Part shown: positions 1 to 9,721 of the stretch, piece after piece
How positions within the stretch are numbered: position 1 is the stretch's first letter
Layout of the letters: every line of letters starts with the position of its first letter
NCBI GenBank assembly: GCA_002441285.1
Contig: DJVR01000034.1
Span: 5,922 to 69,921, forward strand
DNA length: 64,000 bases
Reading direction: 5' to 3'
Source: Candidatus Atribacteria bacterium UBA6251
GTDB lineage: Bacteria; Atribacterota; Phoenicimicrobiia; Phoenicimicrobiales; Phoenicimicrobiaceae
Program-made: the position numbers and the translations under genes
Notes under the pieces: generated by a model
Databases searched by the model: none
Told to the model about the DNA's origin: nothing
The model's input: the letters and a program-made list of their open reading frames with translations, nothing else

Positions 1-1679
1 ATAGAAGCAATTTCTTTCTCCAAACCCCTAACTCCTGCTTCACGAGTATATTCGTGGATTATTTTTTTAATGGCTGGAAGAGAAATATCTATATCTTCTT
101 TTTTAAATCCATGATTTTTTAATTGTTTGGGAAGCAAAAATAAACGAGCTATACTTATCTTTTCATAATCTGTATAGCCTGGAAGACTAATTACCTCCAT
201 TCTATCTCTAAGAGAAAAAGGTATATCTTCTTCTATATTGGCAGTACAGATAAACATTGTTTCAGAAAGATCAAAAGGTAATTCTAAATAGTGGTCAACA
301 AAGTTACTATTCTGCTCAGGATCTAATACTTCCAACAAAGCTGAAGCCGGATTACCTCTAAAGTCCATTCCCATTTTGTCTATTTCATCTAATAAAAAGA
401 CTGGGTTTTTTGAATGAGCATTGATAATACCCTTAATAATTCTGCCCGGCATTGAACCTATATAGGTTTTTCTATGTCCCCTAATTTCTGCTTCATCTCT
501 TACTCCTCCTAAAGATATCATTACAAAATTTCTACCCATTGCTCGGGCAATAGATTTAGCCAGAGAAGTTTTACCAACTCCCGGTGGACCGACTAAACAG
601 AGAATTGTTCCTTTATTCTTATTCTTTTTTAATTTTTTAACGGCCAAATATTCAAGTATTCTTTCTTTTACTTCATTTAAGCCGTAGTGATCTTTATTTA
701 ATATTTTTTCCACATATTTTATATCTAATTTTTCTTTGCTCTTTTTATTCCAAGGCAAGGATAAAACCCATTCTAAATAATTTAATATTATACCGCTTTC
801 AGCTGATAGCGGTGGAGTCTTTTCTAATCTTTTGATTTCTTTGAATAGTCTATCTTCCAATTTTTGTTCAAGTTTTAATTTTTTAATTCTTTTTTTATAT
901 TCATCTACTTCATTATCTTCTTCTTCATATTCAATATCCTGGATAGAAAGCTCTTTTTGAATCTCTTTTAATTGTTCTTTGAGATAATAATCTTTTTGTA
1001 ATTTTTCCAATTTATCTTCAACTTTATTGTTAATTTGTTGTTTCAAATTTAAAATTGCTGTTTCTTTTTTTAATAATTTAATTATTTTTTCTAATCTTTT
1101 TACCGGGTCAATTGTTTCTAAAAGTTCCTGTTTTTCTTTAATTCTTAAAAATAGGTTAGCCGCAATCAAATCGGCCAACTTTTCAATCTTTTCTATATTT
1201 TGTAAAGAAGAAATTATTTCTACTGGTACTTTATCATTTAGCTTTGCATATTTTTCAAATTCCTGAAGAGCCAATCTCATTAGTGCTTCATTCTCTAAGT
1301 TTTTACTGGATTTACCCTTAATTTTTTCAATTTTTGCTAGTATTAAGTTTTTATTCTTTTCCAAATCCATTAATCTTGCGCGATGTAGTCCTTCGATTAA
1401 CACTTTTATACTATTGTCTGGTAATTTATAGATTTGAATTATTTTAGCTATGGTACCCACTGTAAAAAGGTTATCCTGCTCTATTTTTTCTATTTCCGGA
1501 TTTTTTTGAGTTACTATAAATATATGATTATTTGAGCTAATTGCTTCCTCTAAAGAGTTCAATGATTCTTTACTTTCCTCAAAAAGAGGAATAATCATAG
1601 AGGGAAAGATCACTGAATCAATTATAGGCAATAAAGGAAGTGTGGTCTGATTTGATTTTTTATTTTTTAAATTATTCAT
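1..1679 (-). CDS. lon: ATP-dependent Lon protease, N-terminal part (cut by window edge)
   Basis: This minus-strand gene starts at an ATG at 1679 and runs off the left edge, so about 559 N-terminal residues are seen. The translation begins MNNLKNKKSNQTTLPLLPII, which is the start of the Lon substrate-binding domain. A coiled-coil-rich stretch follows, then an AAA+ domain with a Walker A motif (GPPGVGKT, around base 580), the sensor region GGVRDEAEIRGH, Walker B FLLDEIDK and the conserved ALLEVLDPEQN. The Ser-Lys protease domain would lie outside the window. Lon is a cytosolic AAA+ protease that degrades damaged and regulatory proteins. clpP and tig lie just upstream, so three proteostasis genes sit together. 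The ribosome binding site is weak and the start is somewhat uncertain. Confidence 0.95.
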   Translation of the reverse strand, partial: MNNLKNKKSNQTTLPLLPIIDSVIFPSMIIPLFEESKESLNSLEEAISSNNHIFIVTQKNPEIEKIEQDNLFTVGTIAKIIQIYKLPDNSIKVLIEGLHRARLMDLEKNKNLILAKIEKIKGKSSKNLENEALMRLALQEFEKYAKLNDKVPVEIISSLQNIEKIEKLADLIAANLFLRIKEKQELLETIDPVKRLEKIIKLLKKETAILNLKQQINNKVEDKLEKLQKDYYLKEQLKEIQKELSIQDIEYEEEDNEVDEYKKRIKKLKLEQKLEDRLFKEIKRLEKTPPLSAESGIILNYLEWVLSLPWNKKSKEKLDIKYVEKILNKDHYGLNEVKERILEYLAVKKLKKNKNKGTILCLVGPPGVGKTSLAKSIARAMGRNFVMISLGGVRDEAEIRGHRKTYIGSMPGRIIKGIINAHSKNPVFLLDEIDKMGMDFRGNPASALLEVLDPEQNSNFVDHYLELPFDLSETMFICTANIEEDIPFSLRDRMEVISLPGYTDYEKISIARLFLLPKQLKNHGFKKEDIDISLPAIKKIIHEYTREAGVRGLEKEIAS

Positions 1680-1792
1680 TCTTTATATTTGAATTCCCCT
1701 TCTACTTCGAACAAATAAAGTAATTAGTAATATAGAGAAATTAATTACTTATTTTCTTATTATTAAAAGAATAATCATTATAGATTCTTGAT

Positions 1793-2377
1793 TTATTTTC
1801 TATTTTTGATTACTTCATCTATAATACCATATTCCTGAGCTTCAAGAGCAGTCATATAAAAATCTCGATCAGTATCTTTTTCAATTTTTTTTAATGGTTG
1901 CCCAGTATGTAAGGTAAATATCTTATTAATATTATCTTTAATTCTTTTTAGTTCTTTAGTTTGTATTTCGATATCAGTTACTTGTCCTTGTGCTCCACCC
2001 AGAGGTTGATGGACCATAATTCTAGAATTAGGTAAGGCATATCTTTTTCCCTTTGTTCCACTACATAAGATTAAAGCAGCTCCACTAGCTGCCATACCTA
2101 CACAAATAGTGGATACCTTCGATTTAATATATTGTATAGTATCATAAATGGCAATAGTCGAACTAACTGACCCACCTGGACTGTTAATGTAAATATAGAT
2201 ATCTTTATCCGAATCACTGGCATCCAAAAATAATAATTGAGCAATTATAGTATTAGCTGTTGTATCATCAATTTCTGTTCCTAAAAAGATTATTCTATCT
2301 TTTAATAAACGCGAATATATATCATAGGACCTTTCTCCCTGAGGAGTCTGTTCTATTACTATCGGTACTAGGCTCAT
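1793..2377 (-). CDS. clpP: ATP-dependent Clp protease proteolytic subunit
   Basis: This 194-residue protein has the usual ClpP length. The catalytic triad is visible: Ser98 in GMAASGAA, His123 in MVHQP, and Asp172 in TDRDFYM. The oxyanion segment SPGGSV lies at residues 66-71. ClpP forms a double-heptamer chamber in the cytosol and works with a ClpX or ClpA/C unfoldase, which is not encoded in this window. Only two bases separate its start from the stop of tig, so the two are almost certainly cotranscribed and translationally coupled. Confidence 0.97.
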   Translation of the reverse strand: MSLVPIVIEQTPQGERSYDIYSRLLKDRIIFLGTEIDDTTANTIIAQLLFLDASDSDKDIYIYINSPGGSVSSTIAIYDTIQYIKSKVSTICVGMAASGAALILCSGTKGKRYALPNSRIMVHQPLGGAQGQVTDIEIQTKELKRIKDNINKIFTLHTGQPLKKIEKDTDRDFYMTALEAQEYGIIDEVIKNRK

Positions 2378-2379
2378 AA

Positions 2380-3690
2380 TTATTTTTTCTCCTTTCCAGA
2401 AGTGATAATTTTTACTTGTTTACTAAGATAATCGAGCGTTTTTTCTCTTTTTATGCTTTCTTTTAATGCTTCTAATGTATTTTCTTTTTTAAAACTTGCT
2501 TCAACTTTTAAAGGGTCTTGTTTTATTTCCTGAGCTATACTATTAATTTTATTCTTTATATCTTCTTCATTTACCTCTAAGTTAAATTGTTTAGTTAACT
2601 GTTCTAAAACTAATTCTTCTTTGACTCTCTTTTCTGCAACTTTCTTATATTCTTGTCTTACTTTTTCTTCATTAGAATTAATTCTTTTATAATATTCCTC
2701 TAAGCTAATATTCTGAGCTTTAAGATCATTTTCCAGGTATTTCATCATATAATCAAGTTCTCTCTCGATGAGAACTTCAGGGACCTTTACTTCGCTAATT
2801 TCTGCAACTTTATCTAATAATATATGTTCAAAATTAATCTTATTAATTCGATTAACTTGTTGTTCTAACCTTTTTCTAATTTCTTCTTCCAACTCATCTA
2901 AGCTTTGATAATTACCTATTTTTTTAATAAAATCATCGTTTATTTGTGGTAATTCTTTTTCTTTGATTTCAAGTACTTTTATTTTATAGGTTATTTCTTT
3001 ACCAGCAAGATCCTTTTCCTGAGCATTTACGGGAACCTTTATCATTATCTCTTTTTCTTCTCCAGGTGAACAGTTTAGTAATTGTTGATTAAATTCTTGA
3101 ACAGGACTCTTTCCTAACTGGATAAGTTGTTTTTCTAATTTAGTTTTTTCTAAAGGTTCCCCTTCCAGGTAAGCCTCTGCATCAATAACCAAAAAGTCCC
3201 CTTCTTTTGATTTCCTATTTTCGATTACTTTTAGAACAGCTTGACTTTCTTGCAATCTTTTTAACTCAACCTGTATGTCTTCTTCGGAAACAGTTTGATC
3301 TTCTTTATTGATTTCCAACTCTTTTAAATTACCAATCTTTACTTCTGGTTTTAATTGCACTTTAGCTTCATAAATTAAGGATTTATCCTCTTCAATTTGA
3401 ATAATATTAATTTCAGGTTGAGTAATTGGTTGAATATTTGATTCTTTTATCGCTTCACTATAACTTTCTGGAATAATTTCTTCAGCTAATTTTTGATAAA
3501 AATATTCTTTACCTAAGTGTAAATTTAAGATATTTTTAGGTACCCTTCCCTGTCTGAAACCAGGTATTCTTACTTGGTATGATAATTTATTATATAATTT
3601 TTCTAATTTATCACTTACTACAGCTTGGTCAATTTCTATTTCTAAATTAACCTTGTCCTGCTGCTGTTCTTTTATTTTTAATTTTACCAT
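2380..3690 (-). CDS. tig: Trigger factor, ribosome-associated chaperone
   Basis: This 436-residue protein has the length and three-part structure of trigger factor. The N-terminal ribosome-binding domain carries the signature segment [12 protein letters not shown] at about residues 43-54, close to the family motif GFRxGKxP. A peptidyl-prolyl isomerase-like domain lies at about 160-245 ([19 protein letters not shown]), and a long charged helical C-terminal domain follows. It binds nascent chains at the ribosome exit tunnel. A GGAGG ribosome binding site precedes the ATG at 3690. It lies two bases upstream of clpP, the common tig-clpP arrangement. Confidence 0.96.
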   Translation of the reverse strand: MVKLKIKEQQQDKVNLEIEIDQAVVSDKLEKLYNKLSYQVRIPGFRQGRVPKNILNLHLGKEYFYQKLAEEIIPESYSEAIKESNIQPITQPEINIIQIEEDKSLIYEAKVQLKPEVKIGNLKELEINKEDQTVSEEDIQVELKRLQESQAVLKVIENRKSKEGDFLVIDAEAYLEGEPLEKTKLEKQLIQLGKSPVQEFNQQLLNCSPGEEKEIMIKVPVNAQEKDLAGKEITYKIKVLEIKEKELPQINDDFIKKIGNYQSLDELEEEIRKRLEQQVNRINKINFEHILLDKVAEISEVKVPEVLIERELDYMMKYLENDLKAQNISLEEYYKRINSNEEKVRQEYKKVAEKRVKEELVLEQLTKQFNLEVNEEDIKNKINSIAQEIKQDPLKVEASFKKENTLEALKESIKREKTLDYLSKQVKIITSGKEKK

Positions 3691-3760
3691 TATTAATATT
3701 CCTCCGCTATATTTTCTTCAAGTAAATAAGTTAGATATTTATTTATTTTTTATATTAAAT

Positions 3761-3788
3761 TACAACCGCAAATAAATTTGCGGTTGTA
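3761..3788 (-). terminator. Hairpin between the tRNA cluster and tig
   Basis: A perfect 12-bp stem (TACAACCGCAAA with its complement) with a four-base loop lies just downstream of the last tRNA on the minus strand. The T-tract after it is interrupted, so it is a plausible but not ideal terminator of the tRNA transcript. It could also stabilise that RNA's 3' end. Confidence 0.55.
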
Positions 3789-3832
3789 AAACTATCATCA
3801 TAAATTTTTAAATCTGTTTTAATCATTTTCTC

Positions 3833-3917
3833 TGGTGCGAAGGGCGGGACTCGAACCCGCATGGTTTTACCCACTGGATCCTAAGTCCAGCGTGTCTACC
3901 AATTCCACCACCCTCGC
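3833..3917 (-). tRNA. tRNA-Leu (anticodon UAG)
   Basis: The 85-nt cloverleaf has acceptor GCGAGGG paired with CCTTCGC, an anticodon stem-loop CTGGA-CTTAGGA-TCCAG giving anticodon UAG, and the long variable arm of class II tRNAs. The T-loop GTTCGAGTC is present. The 3' CCA is encoded. It is the last member of a seven-tRNA cluster read right to left from a promoter near 4480. Confidence 0.97.
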
Positions 3918-3931
3918 TATAATAATTTAAA

Positions 3932-4007
3932 TGGTGGGCCGTACAGGATTCGAACCTGTGACACCCTGATTAAAAGTCAGGTGCTCTGCCACCTGAGCTA
4001 ACGGCCC
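3932..4007 (-). tRNA. tRNA-Lys (anticodon UUU)
   Basis: The 76-nt cloverleaf has acceptor GGGCCGT with its complement, anticodon stem CCTGA/TCAGG around loop CTTTTAA (anticodon UUU), T-loop GTTCGAATC and an encoded CCA. It lies 14 bp upstream of the tRNA-Leu. Confidence 0.97.
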
Positions 4008-4014
4008 ATATAAG

Positions 4015-4088
4015 CGCGCTCGGAGGGACTTGAACCCCCAACCATCGGATCCGAAGTCCGCAGCTCTATCCAATTAAGCTACGAGCGC
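4015..4088 (-). tRNA. tRNA-Arg (anticodon UCG)
   Basis: The 74-nt cloverleaf has a perfect 7-bp acceptor stem GCGCTCG/CGAGCGC and anticodon loop CTTCGGA, which gives UCG. The discriminator base is G. Unlike its Lys and Leu neighbours, no CCA is encoded (the genome continues CTT), so CCA must be added after transcription. Confidence 0.96.
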
Positions 4089-4111
4089 TTAAATAAAAGC
4101 TTTACTTAAAG

Positions 4112-4187
4112 GGTGAGCGAGGGGATTTGAACCCCCGACCACTGGAGCCACAATCCAGTGCTCTAACCAGTCTGAGCTACGCCCACC
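4112..4187 (-). tRNA. tRNA-His (anticodon GUG)
   Basis: The cloverleaf has anticodon stem CTGGA/TCCAG around loop TTGTGGC, giving GUG. It shows the tRNA-His hallmark of an extra 5' G(-1) facing C73. CCA is not encoded. The C73 discriminator matters for the T-box at 60.1-60.3 kb, whose acceptor-binding bulge does not match it. Confidence 0.96.
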
Positions 4188-4203
4188 ATAATAATATAAT
4201 AAG

Positions 4204-4277
<74 letters not shown>

Positions 4278-4289
4278 AGGTTTAGCATC

Positions 4290-4365
4290 TGGAGCGGGAA
4301 ACGGGTTTCGAACCCGCGACACCCAGCTTGGAAGGCTGGTGCTCTGCCAACTGAGCTATTCCCGC
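4290..4365 (-). tRNA. tRNA-Gly (anticodon UCC)
   Basis: The 76-nt cloverleaf has acceptor GCGGGAA/TTCCCGC and anticodon stem CCAGC/GCTGG around loop CTTCCAA, giving UCC. The discriminator is U and CCA is encoded. Confidence 0.97.
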
Positions 4366-4366
4366 C

Positions 4367-4443
<77 letters not shown>

Positions 4444-4454
4444 AAACAAAAGTT

Positions 4455-4483
4455 ATTATATAAGAAATATTGAGATAAGTCAA
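4455..4483 (-). promoter_or_regulatory. Sigma-70-type promoter of the tRNA cluster
   Basis: On the minus strand a TTGACT -35 box (4478-4483) and a perfect TATAAT -10 box (4455-4460) are 17 bp apart. The start site would fall a few bases before tRNA-Pro, so the seven tRNAs are probably one transcript. Confidence 0.85.
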
Positions 4484-4504
4484 TCAAAAAATATGGTAAA
4501 TATA

Positions 4505-5098
4505 TTATTCTTTCCCCATTAAGTTTTCTAGAATTTGTTTCATTTGTTTCAAGGCTTTAGCTCGATGGCTAATTTTGTTTTTTATCTCTTCACCTAATTC
4601 AGCAAAAGTCCTATTATATTCAGGTACTATAAAAATAGGATCATATCCAAATCCATTACTTCCTCGCGGTGAGGTAGCAATAATTCCCATGCATTCACCC
4701 TCTATTATATAACTTTTTCCTTCTGGAAAGAATAGTGCTAATGCACAAATAAATTTTGCCTTTCTTCGTTTTTTCGGTACACCCTTTAATAAATTTAAAA
4801 CTTTTTGAATTCGTTCTTTATCACTTTTCCCCCAGCGGGCGGATAATATTCCTGGTTTTCCTCCTAAATATTCTATTGCTAATCCAGAATCATCGGCTAA
4901 GCATATTTTTCCGGTAAGTTTAGAAATAAACTCTGCTTTTTTAAGGGCATTTTCCTGAAAACTTTGACCATCTTCTTTTATTTCTGGTAAATCATAAAAA
5001 TCATTTAAACTTAAAATTTTTATATTAGTATTTTTTAAAATATCCTTTATCTCTTTGATTTTACCAGAATTTTTAGAAGCAATAAGTAATTCTAACAT
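4505..5098 (-). CDS. rdgB: XTP/dITP pyrophosphatase (RdgB/HAM1 family)
   Basis: This 197-residue protein carries the Ham1 signatures: [11 protein letters not shown] near the N-terminus for nucleotide binding, LADDSGL around residues 67-73 with the catalytic acidic pair, [10 protein letters not shown] near 150, and SHRAKALK near the C-terminus. The family hydrolyses non-canonical purine triphosphates (ITP, XTP, dITP) to monophosphates and so keeps them out of DNA and RNA. Its start overlaps the end of rph by 7 bp, and the rph-rdgB pairing is common in bacteria. Confidence 0.95.
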   Translation of the reverse strand: MLELLIASKNSGKIKEIKDILKNTNIKILSLNDFYDLPEIKEDGQSFQENALKKAEFISKLTGKICLADDSGLAIEYLGGKPGILSARWGKSDKERIQKVLNLLKGVPKKRRKAKFICALALFFPEGKSYIIEGECMGIIATSPRGSNGFGYDPIFIVPEYNRTFAELGEEIKNKISHRAKALKQMKQILENLMGKE

Positions 5099-5817
5099 AT
5101 ATCTTTTAAGATTTCTTTTTCTTTTTCGATTACCATTTCAATACCATATTCACCTAATTTAATTAACTCTAACAAATTTCTTTTAGAAAAAGGTCTTCCT
5201 TCAGCAGTCCCTTGTATTTCTATGATTTCTCCTTTTTCCGTCATTACCAAGTTTAAATCTACTTGTGCACGAGAATCTTCATCAAAATTTAAGTCTAATA
5301 ACATTTCTCCATCTACGATCCCCATACTGATCGCTCCCAAATATTCTTTGATAGGAATCTTCTGTAATTGTCCTTCTGCCTTTAGGTAATTTAAAGCATC
5401 ATATAGGGCAATAAAAGAACCGATAATAGAAGCAATTCTAGTTCCTCCATCTGCTTGCAACACATCACAATCTATCCAGATAGTTCTCTCTCCTAATTCT
5501 TCTAAATCTACTACCGCTCTTAAAGCTCTACCAATCAATCTTTGGATTTCTGAAGACCTTCCATTAATTTTACCTTTTATGGAATCACGGATATTTCTTA
5601 TCTGATTAGCACGAGGAATCATCGAATATTCTGCTGAAATCCAACCTTTTTTAGTTCCTCGTAAAAAAATTGGCGTTTTATCTTCTACGGAGGCAGTACA
5701 GACTATTTTGGTATCTCCCATTTCTATCAAAACAGATCCCTCAGCATATTTAATATAATTTCTATTTACCTTAATGGGTCTTATTTCATTAAATTTTCGA
5801 TTATTACTCCTTAACAT
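5092..5817 (-). CDS. rph: Ribonuclease PH
   Basis: This 241-residue protein is full length for RNase PH. Recognisable segments are [18 protein letters not shown], the basic patch [17 protein letters not shown] that binds tRNA and phosphate, and [16 protein letters not shown]. The enzyme is a phosphorolytic 3'-5' exonuclease that trims the 3' ends of tRNA precursors. That is relevant here because four of the seven nearby tRNAs do not encode CCA. It is translationally coupled to rdgB downstream. Confidence 0.96.
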   Translation of the reverse strand: MLRSNNRKFNEIRPIKVNRNYIKYAEGSVLIEMGDTKIVCTASVEDKTPIFLRGTKKGWISAEYSMIPRANQIRNIRDSIKGKINGRSSEIQRLIGRALRAVVDLEELGERTIWIDCDVLQADGGTRIASIIGSFIALYDALNYLKAEGQLQKIPIKEYLGAISMGIVDGEMLLDLNFDEDSRAQVDLNLVMTEKGEIIEIQGTAEGRPFSKRNLLELIKLGEYGIEMVIEKEKEILKDIC

Positions 5818-5847
5818 TTTAGTTTCCTCTTCTTATAAATAATTCCT

Positions 5848-6708
5848 TTATTTTTCTCTAGATAAAATATAGTCTGCTAGAGAATTCAACATTGCAGATT
5901 TTTCTCCGAATATTTTTATCGACTTTTTAGCCTCCTGGATCAAATTTTCTACTATTTTTCTTGATTCCTTTAAGCCAAATTTGTGAGGATAAGTATATTT
6001 TTTCATCTCTCTTTGATCTTGCATTAAATCTAATATATCATCAGTTATTTGAAAAGACAAACCAATGTTTTGCCCATATTTAGTTAAAGCTTTTAGTTCT
6101 TCTTTATTTGCTGCACAAAGTAGAGCTGCCCCACGAATAGTAGCACAGATAAGAGAGGCAGTTTTTTTCTCATACAGTTTAAAAAAACCTTCTCTGGTAG
6201 CATTTTCTTCTTGCATAGTTATATCTTCAATTTGCCCCCCCAATAAATTTTCTGTTCCTAAATAATGAGTAAGTTCCTTCAGAACTTTTAAAACTGTTGA
6301 TTTTTTTATTCCTTTAATTTCTTCATTTTTTAAAATAGCTTGTATACCTAAAATCATTAGGGCATCTCCAGTTAGGATCGCAATATCTTCGCCAAACACT
6401 TTATGACAGCTGGGTTTACCTCTTCTAAAATCATCATTATCAATAGAGGGTAAATCATCATGAATTAAAGAAAAAGTATGAATAAGTTCAATTCCACAGG
6501 CAAAATAGATTACCTTTTCCCATTTTTCTCCTAAAATTTCTGCAGTCATTAAAGCTAAAAAAGGTCTTAACCTCTTCCCTCCACTAAAAACACTATAACG
6601 CATCGCTTGATGAATTATAGCCGGTTCCATCCCTTCTTCAGGTAAAATTTTATTTAGAGTATTATCAATAATTATCCTTTTTTCTTCAAGATATTTTTCA
6701 AGATTCAT
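5848..6708 (-). CDS. ispA: Short-chain polyprenyl (farnesyl/geranylgeranyl) diphosphate synthase
   Basis: This 286-residue protein has both aspartate-rich motifs of trans-prenyltransferases: the first, DDLPSIDNDD starting at residue 84, has the two-residue insertion typical of bacterial enzymes, and the second is ITDDILD. The GGKRLRP segment at about 43-49 binds diphosphate. A phenylalanine five residues before the first Asp limits the product to a short chain, so FPP or GGPP is likely, but the exact product cannot be read from sequence. It follows xseB with an 11-bp overlap, the widespread xseA-xseB-ispA order. Confidence 0.9.
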   Translation of the reverse strand: MNLEKYLEEKRIIIDNTLNKILPEEGMEPAIIHQAMRYSVFSGGKRLRPFLALMTAEILGEKWEKVIYFACGIELIHTFSLIHDDLPSIDNDDFRRGKPSCHKVFGEDIAILTGDALMILGIQAILKNEEIKGIKKSTVLKVLKELTHYLGTENLLGGQIEDITMQEENATREGFFKLYEKKTASLICATIRGAALLCAANKEELKALTKYGQNIGLSFQITDDILDLMQDQREMKKYTYPHKFGLKESRKIVENLIQEAKKSIKIFGEKSAMLNSLADYILSREK

Positions 6709-6967
6709 TATTACTGTTTTCTCCTTTATTTATAGAAAAAGGATTGAGAGAATATTCTCCTTCGCCTTTGATTACCAACTCTTCAACTCTTTGCTTAGCT
6801 TGGTCTAACATTTTTAGACATATCTTTGAGATATTCATACCTTCCTGGTATAATTCTACTGATTCATCCAGAGTTAATTCTCCTTCTTCCAATTGTTGAA
6901 CGATCTTTTCTAATTTTTCTAAATAATCTTCAAATTTCATTTTTTGATTATCTTTTTTACTTTTCAA
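6698..6967 (-). CDS. xseB: Exodeoxyribonuclease VII small subunit
   Basis: This 89-residue acidic helical protein has the typical XseB pattern, FEDYLEKLEKIVQQLEEGEL followed by LDESVELYQEGM and an ICLKMLDQAKQRVE helix. It binds in several copies to XseA in the cytosol. It overlaps xseA by 11 bp upstream and the prenyl synthase by 11 bp downstream, so translation is coupled along the operon. Confidence 0.94.
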   Translation of the reverse strand: MKSKKDNQKMKFEDYLEKLEKIVQQLEEGELTLDESVELYQEGMNISKICLKMLDQAKQRVEELVIKGEGEYSLNPFSINKGENSNNES

Positions 6968-8195
6968 GTTTGAGAGCCTCCTTTTGGTTTATTTGTCCGT
7001 AAAGCTTTCCGTTACTGATAATTATTTCTATTTGGTTGCCAGACTCTACCTGTTCAATTTTTTTAATTATCTCTAAATCTGGGTATCTTCTACAAATACT
7101 ATATCCTCTTTGTATAACTGCCCAAGGGTTTAGAGCGGTTAATCTCTGGATATCTTTATTCACTTTTTCATTTAACCACTGAATTTGATAATTCATTTGG
7201 TTATTCATTCGGTTAATTATCTCATCTAAATGTTGATAATGTTGGTTAATCTTATTCTCAGGGTTATAAAAATTGATGGTTTTTTTTAAGGAATTCATAT
7301 TTTCCTGGTATATTTCCATTCTTCTATTAATAGCTCTATTTAATTTCCCTACTATTAGATTTAGATGGTAAATTAATTTATCCTTTTCGGGAATTGTCAT
7401 TTCAGCTGCTGCAGAAGGAGTAGGAGCGCGTAAATCTGCTACAAAATCAGCAATAGTGAAATCTGTTTCATGACCAACTGCGGATACAATAGGAATCATT
7501 GAACGATAAATACTACGCGCAAGTATTTCTTCATTAAAAGCCCATAATTCTTCTAATGAGCCACCTCCGCGTCCCACTATAATAAAATCTAAATCATAAA
7601 AGTTTTGATTTAAAAAATCAATTTTTTGGGCAATTTCCCGGGCAGCTTGAACGCCCTGGACTAAAGATGGTACCACTAAAATAGAAAGATTGGGAAATCT
7701 TCTCAGAGAAATAGTAATAATATCACGAATTGCAGCTCCAGTAGGAGAGGTAATTACCGCAATTTTTTGGGGTAAAAAGGGTAATTTTTTCTTTCTTTCT
7801 TCCAAAAATAGACCTTCATTTCTTAGCTTTTCTTTCAACTTTTCAAAAGCTAAGTAGAGTTCTCCTTTGCCTGATTCAATAATCATCCGAGCATATAACT
7901 GATAGTCCCCTTTTCTTTCATAAATTTTTATATCTCCCAGCACCTTTACCTTCATACCATCCTGAGGAATAAATTTCAGATTAAAATTATTGCCCTTAAA
8001 CATTACACATTTAATCTGGCTTTCTTCATCTTTTAAGATAAAGTACATATGGCCAGAGGAGTGAAATTTAAAATTAGAAATTTCACCTAAAACCCAAATA
8101 TTTTGTAAATTATCATCACTTTCAAATAGGGTTTTTAAATATTTATTAACTTTAGATACGGTATATATATTTTTCTCTAAAAAGTTATTATTCAT
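6957..8195 (-). CDS. xseA: Exodeoxyribonuclease VII large subunit
   Basis: This 412-residue protein has an N-terminal OB-fold (VLGEISNFKFHSSGHMYF and following, about residues 34-105) and the ExoVII catalytic domain. Conserved segments are VITSPTGAAIRDI, GRGGGSLEELWAFN, SAVGHETDFTIADFVADLRA with the likely metal-binding residues, and a C-terminal RGYSI strand. A coiled-coil region at about 280-350 binds XseB. The enzyme degrades single-stranded DNA to oligonucleotides. Its start overlaps the nusB stop codon (4-bp overlap). Confidence 0.95.
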   Translation of the reverse strand: MNNNFLEKNIYTVSKVNKYLKTLFESDDNLQNIWVLGEISNFKFHSSGHMYFILKDEESQIKCVMFKGNNFNLKFIPQDGMKVKVLGDIKIYERKGDYQLYARMIIESGKGELYLAFEKLKEKLRNEGLFLEERKKKLPFLPQKIAVITSPTGAAIRDIITISLRRFPNLSILVVPSLVQGVQAAREIAQKIDFLNQNFYDLDFIIVGRGGGSLEELWAFNEEILARSIYRSMIPIVSAVGHETDFTIADFVADLRAPTPSAAAEMTIPEKDKLIYHLNLIVGKLNRAINRRMEIYQENMNSLKKTINFYNPENKINQHYQHLDEIINRMNNQMNYQIQWLNEKVNKDIQRLTALNPWAVIQRGYSICRRYPDLEIIKKIEQVESGNQIEIIISNGKLYGQINQKEALKLEK

Positions 8196-8608
8196 CTTTC
8201 TCTTTTAAAAATACTTTTATTTACCTTGCCTAAAATTCCATTTACAAAGATAAAAGAATTTTCAGTACCATATTTTTTTGCTAATTCTATTGCCTCGTTA
8301 ATAGATACACTGCGCGGAATATCTTCTCTATATAAGATTTCAAAAATAGCAATGCGAAGAATATTTCGATCAATATGATTTATCCTTTCTAAAGACCAAT
8401 TATCGGTATGCTCTTTGATAATCGTATTAATTTCAGTAAGGTTTAACATTACCCCTTCAACCAGGGAAAGGGTAAAATCCCATATCTCCTGATTAGGATG
8501 ATACATCTCCCAAATAAATTTTAAACTTTCTTCCAAATTAGCATTGACTAAATCAATTGGAAATAAGACTTGAAGCGCTAACTCTCTAGATACTCTCCTG
8601 TTTCCCAT
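8192..8608 (-). CDS. nusB: Transcription antitermination factor NusB
   Basis: This 138-residue all-helical protein begins GNRRVSRELALQVLFPIDL, matching the NusB start, and contains INHIDRNILRIAIFEILYRE and SINEAIELAKKYGTENS, the most conserved parts of the family. NusB with NusE (S10) binds boxA RNA to prevent premature termination, mainly on rRNA operons. It is coupled to xseA by a 4-bp overlap and preceded by an Asp23-like gene. Confidence 0.95.
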   Translation of the reverse strand: MGNRRVSRELALQVLFPIDLVNANLEESLKFIWEMYHPNQEIWDFTLSLVEGVMLNLTEINTIIKEHTDNWSLERINHIDRNILRIAIFEILYREDIPRSVSINEAIELAKKYGTENSFIFVNGILGKVNKSIFKRER

Positions 8609-8639
8609 TTTAATCTCCTGCGAATTGAAGTTACTTTTT

Positions 8640-9077
8640 TTATATTACTTGAATAGATAGATCTGATAAAATTAAGTCTTTTTTCCTAAAATGATTATTT
8701 GGAAAGTAGATACCTTGAATGTGTATATTTATTTCTAAATCGTCTATTGCAAGTTTATGTACGATTTCTTCTTTTATTTTACTCTGAATTTCCCAGGCTA
8801 AATCTGGAATTCTTATTCCATATAGAATGGTTAAAAATAATTCAATTAATATGTTTTGCTCTTTGGTTTCTATTTTTATCTCAATATTTTTGTCTTTATT
8901 ATTTTGTTTTTCCTCTTCTTTTATCATTTCTAGATTAGAAAAATTATTTATTTTTCTAATTTTATTTTTTTCTTTCTCTATTATGCCTTTAACCTTCCTT
9001 ATTTTTAACATAATAAGTTGTTCAATCACTTCATTTTCAATAATTATTTTCCCATATTCACTTTTTATATTGAGCAT
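8640..9077 (-). CDS. Asp23/Gls24 family protein
   Basis: This 145-residue protein has the Asp23/Gls24 fold pattern: an N-terminal strand-turn (SEYGKIIIENEVIEQLIML) leading to helices, then EQNILIELFLTILYGIRIPD, a helix AWEIQSKIKEEI and a final LEINIHIQGIYF. A lysine- and glutamate-rich insertion sits at about residues 35-70. Homologues are often encoded next to nusB and efp in Gram-positive bacteria, where they are linked to envelope stress, but the function is not settled. I assign the family and not a function. Confidence 0.8.
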   Translation of the reverse strand: MLNIKSEYGKIIIENEVIEQLIMLKIRKVKGIIEKEKNKIRKINNFSNLEMIKEEEKQNNKDKNIEIKIETKEQNILIELFLTILYGIRIPDLAWEIQSKIKEEIVHKLAIDDLEINIHIQGIYFPNNHFRKKDLILSDLSIQVI

Positions 9078-9134
9078 TTTTTATTTCCTTTTCTATTGGA
9101 AAAAAGACTTTTCTATAAAACCTTAAGCAAAATC

Positions 9135-9692
9135 TTATATTCTTTCTACATATCTTTTTTCTCGGGTATCTACTCGAATAATATCTCCTTCTTCGATAAA
9201 TAGAGGTACCTGAATAATAGCTCCTGTTTCTAAAGTAGCTGATTTTAAAGCACCGGATACCGTATTTCCTTTAACTCCAGGAACAGTAGAGATTACTTTT
9301 AAATCCATAAAATTGGGTAATTCTGCCCCAATTAAGCTCCCTTTACAAAAAACTATCTCTACATCTTCTCCTTCTTTGAGAAATTCCTTTACCTCTTCCA
9401 CCTGTTCAGAGGATAAAGAAATTTGTTCATAGTTTTCCTTATTCATAAAATGATAATTTTCTCCATCATTATATAAATATTGCATTACCTTTCTTTCCAC
9501 TATAGCTTGCTCCATTTTTTCTCCCGCTCGAAAAGTTCTATCCAGTACATATCCAGTTTTTAAATTCTTTATTTTGGTTCTTACAAAGGCTCCGCCTTTT
9601 CCTGGTTTTACATGGAGAAAATCAATAATTACATATATTTCTCCATCTAATTCTATGGTCAAACCTTTTTTAAAATCACTAGTAGATATCAA
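9135..9692 (-). CDS. efp: Elongation factor P
   Basis: This 185-residue protein is full length for EF-P, with three beta-barrel domains. The loop at the tip of domain I is KPGKGGAF with Lys32 at the position that is modified in many bacteria. The C-terminal segment VPLFIEEGDIIRVDTREKRY matches the conserved end of domain III. EF-P relieves ribosome stalling at polyproline. No modification enzyme (EpmA, EarP or YmfI type) is seen nearby, so the modification state is unknown. Confidence 0.96.
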   Translation of the reverse strand: MISTSDFKKGLTIELDGEIYVIIDFLHVKPGKGGAFVRTKIKNLKTGYVLDRTFRAGEKMEQAIVERKVMQYLYNDGENYHFMNKENYEQISLSSEQVEEVKEFLKEGEDVEIVFCKGSLIGAELPNFMDLKVISTVPGVKGNTVSGALKSATLETGAIIQVPLFIEEGDIIRVDTREKRYVERI

Positions 9693-9721
9693 ATTTTTAC
9701 CGCCTTTCTATTTCAATTGTT

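Noticed and set aside
8699..9203. Plus-strand hydrophobic open frames that look like small membrane proteins
   Set aside because: They are antisense to the Asp23-like and efp genes; the Phe/Leu/Ser-rich sequence is what Lys/Glu-rich AT-rich genes give on the opposite strand.
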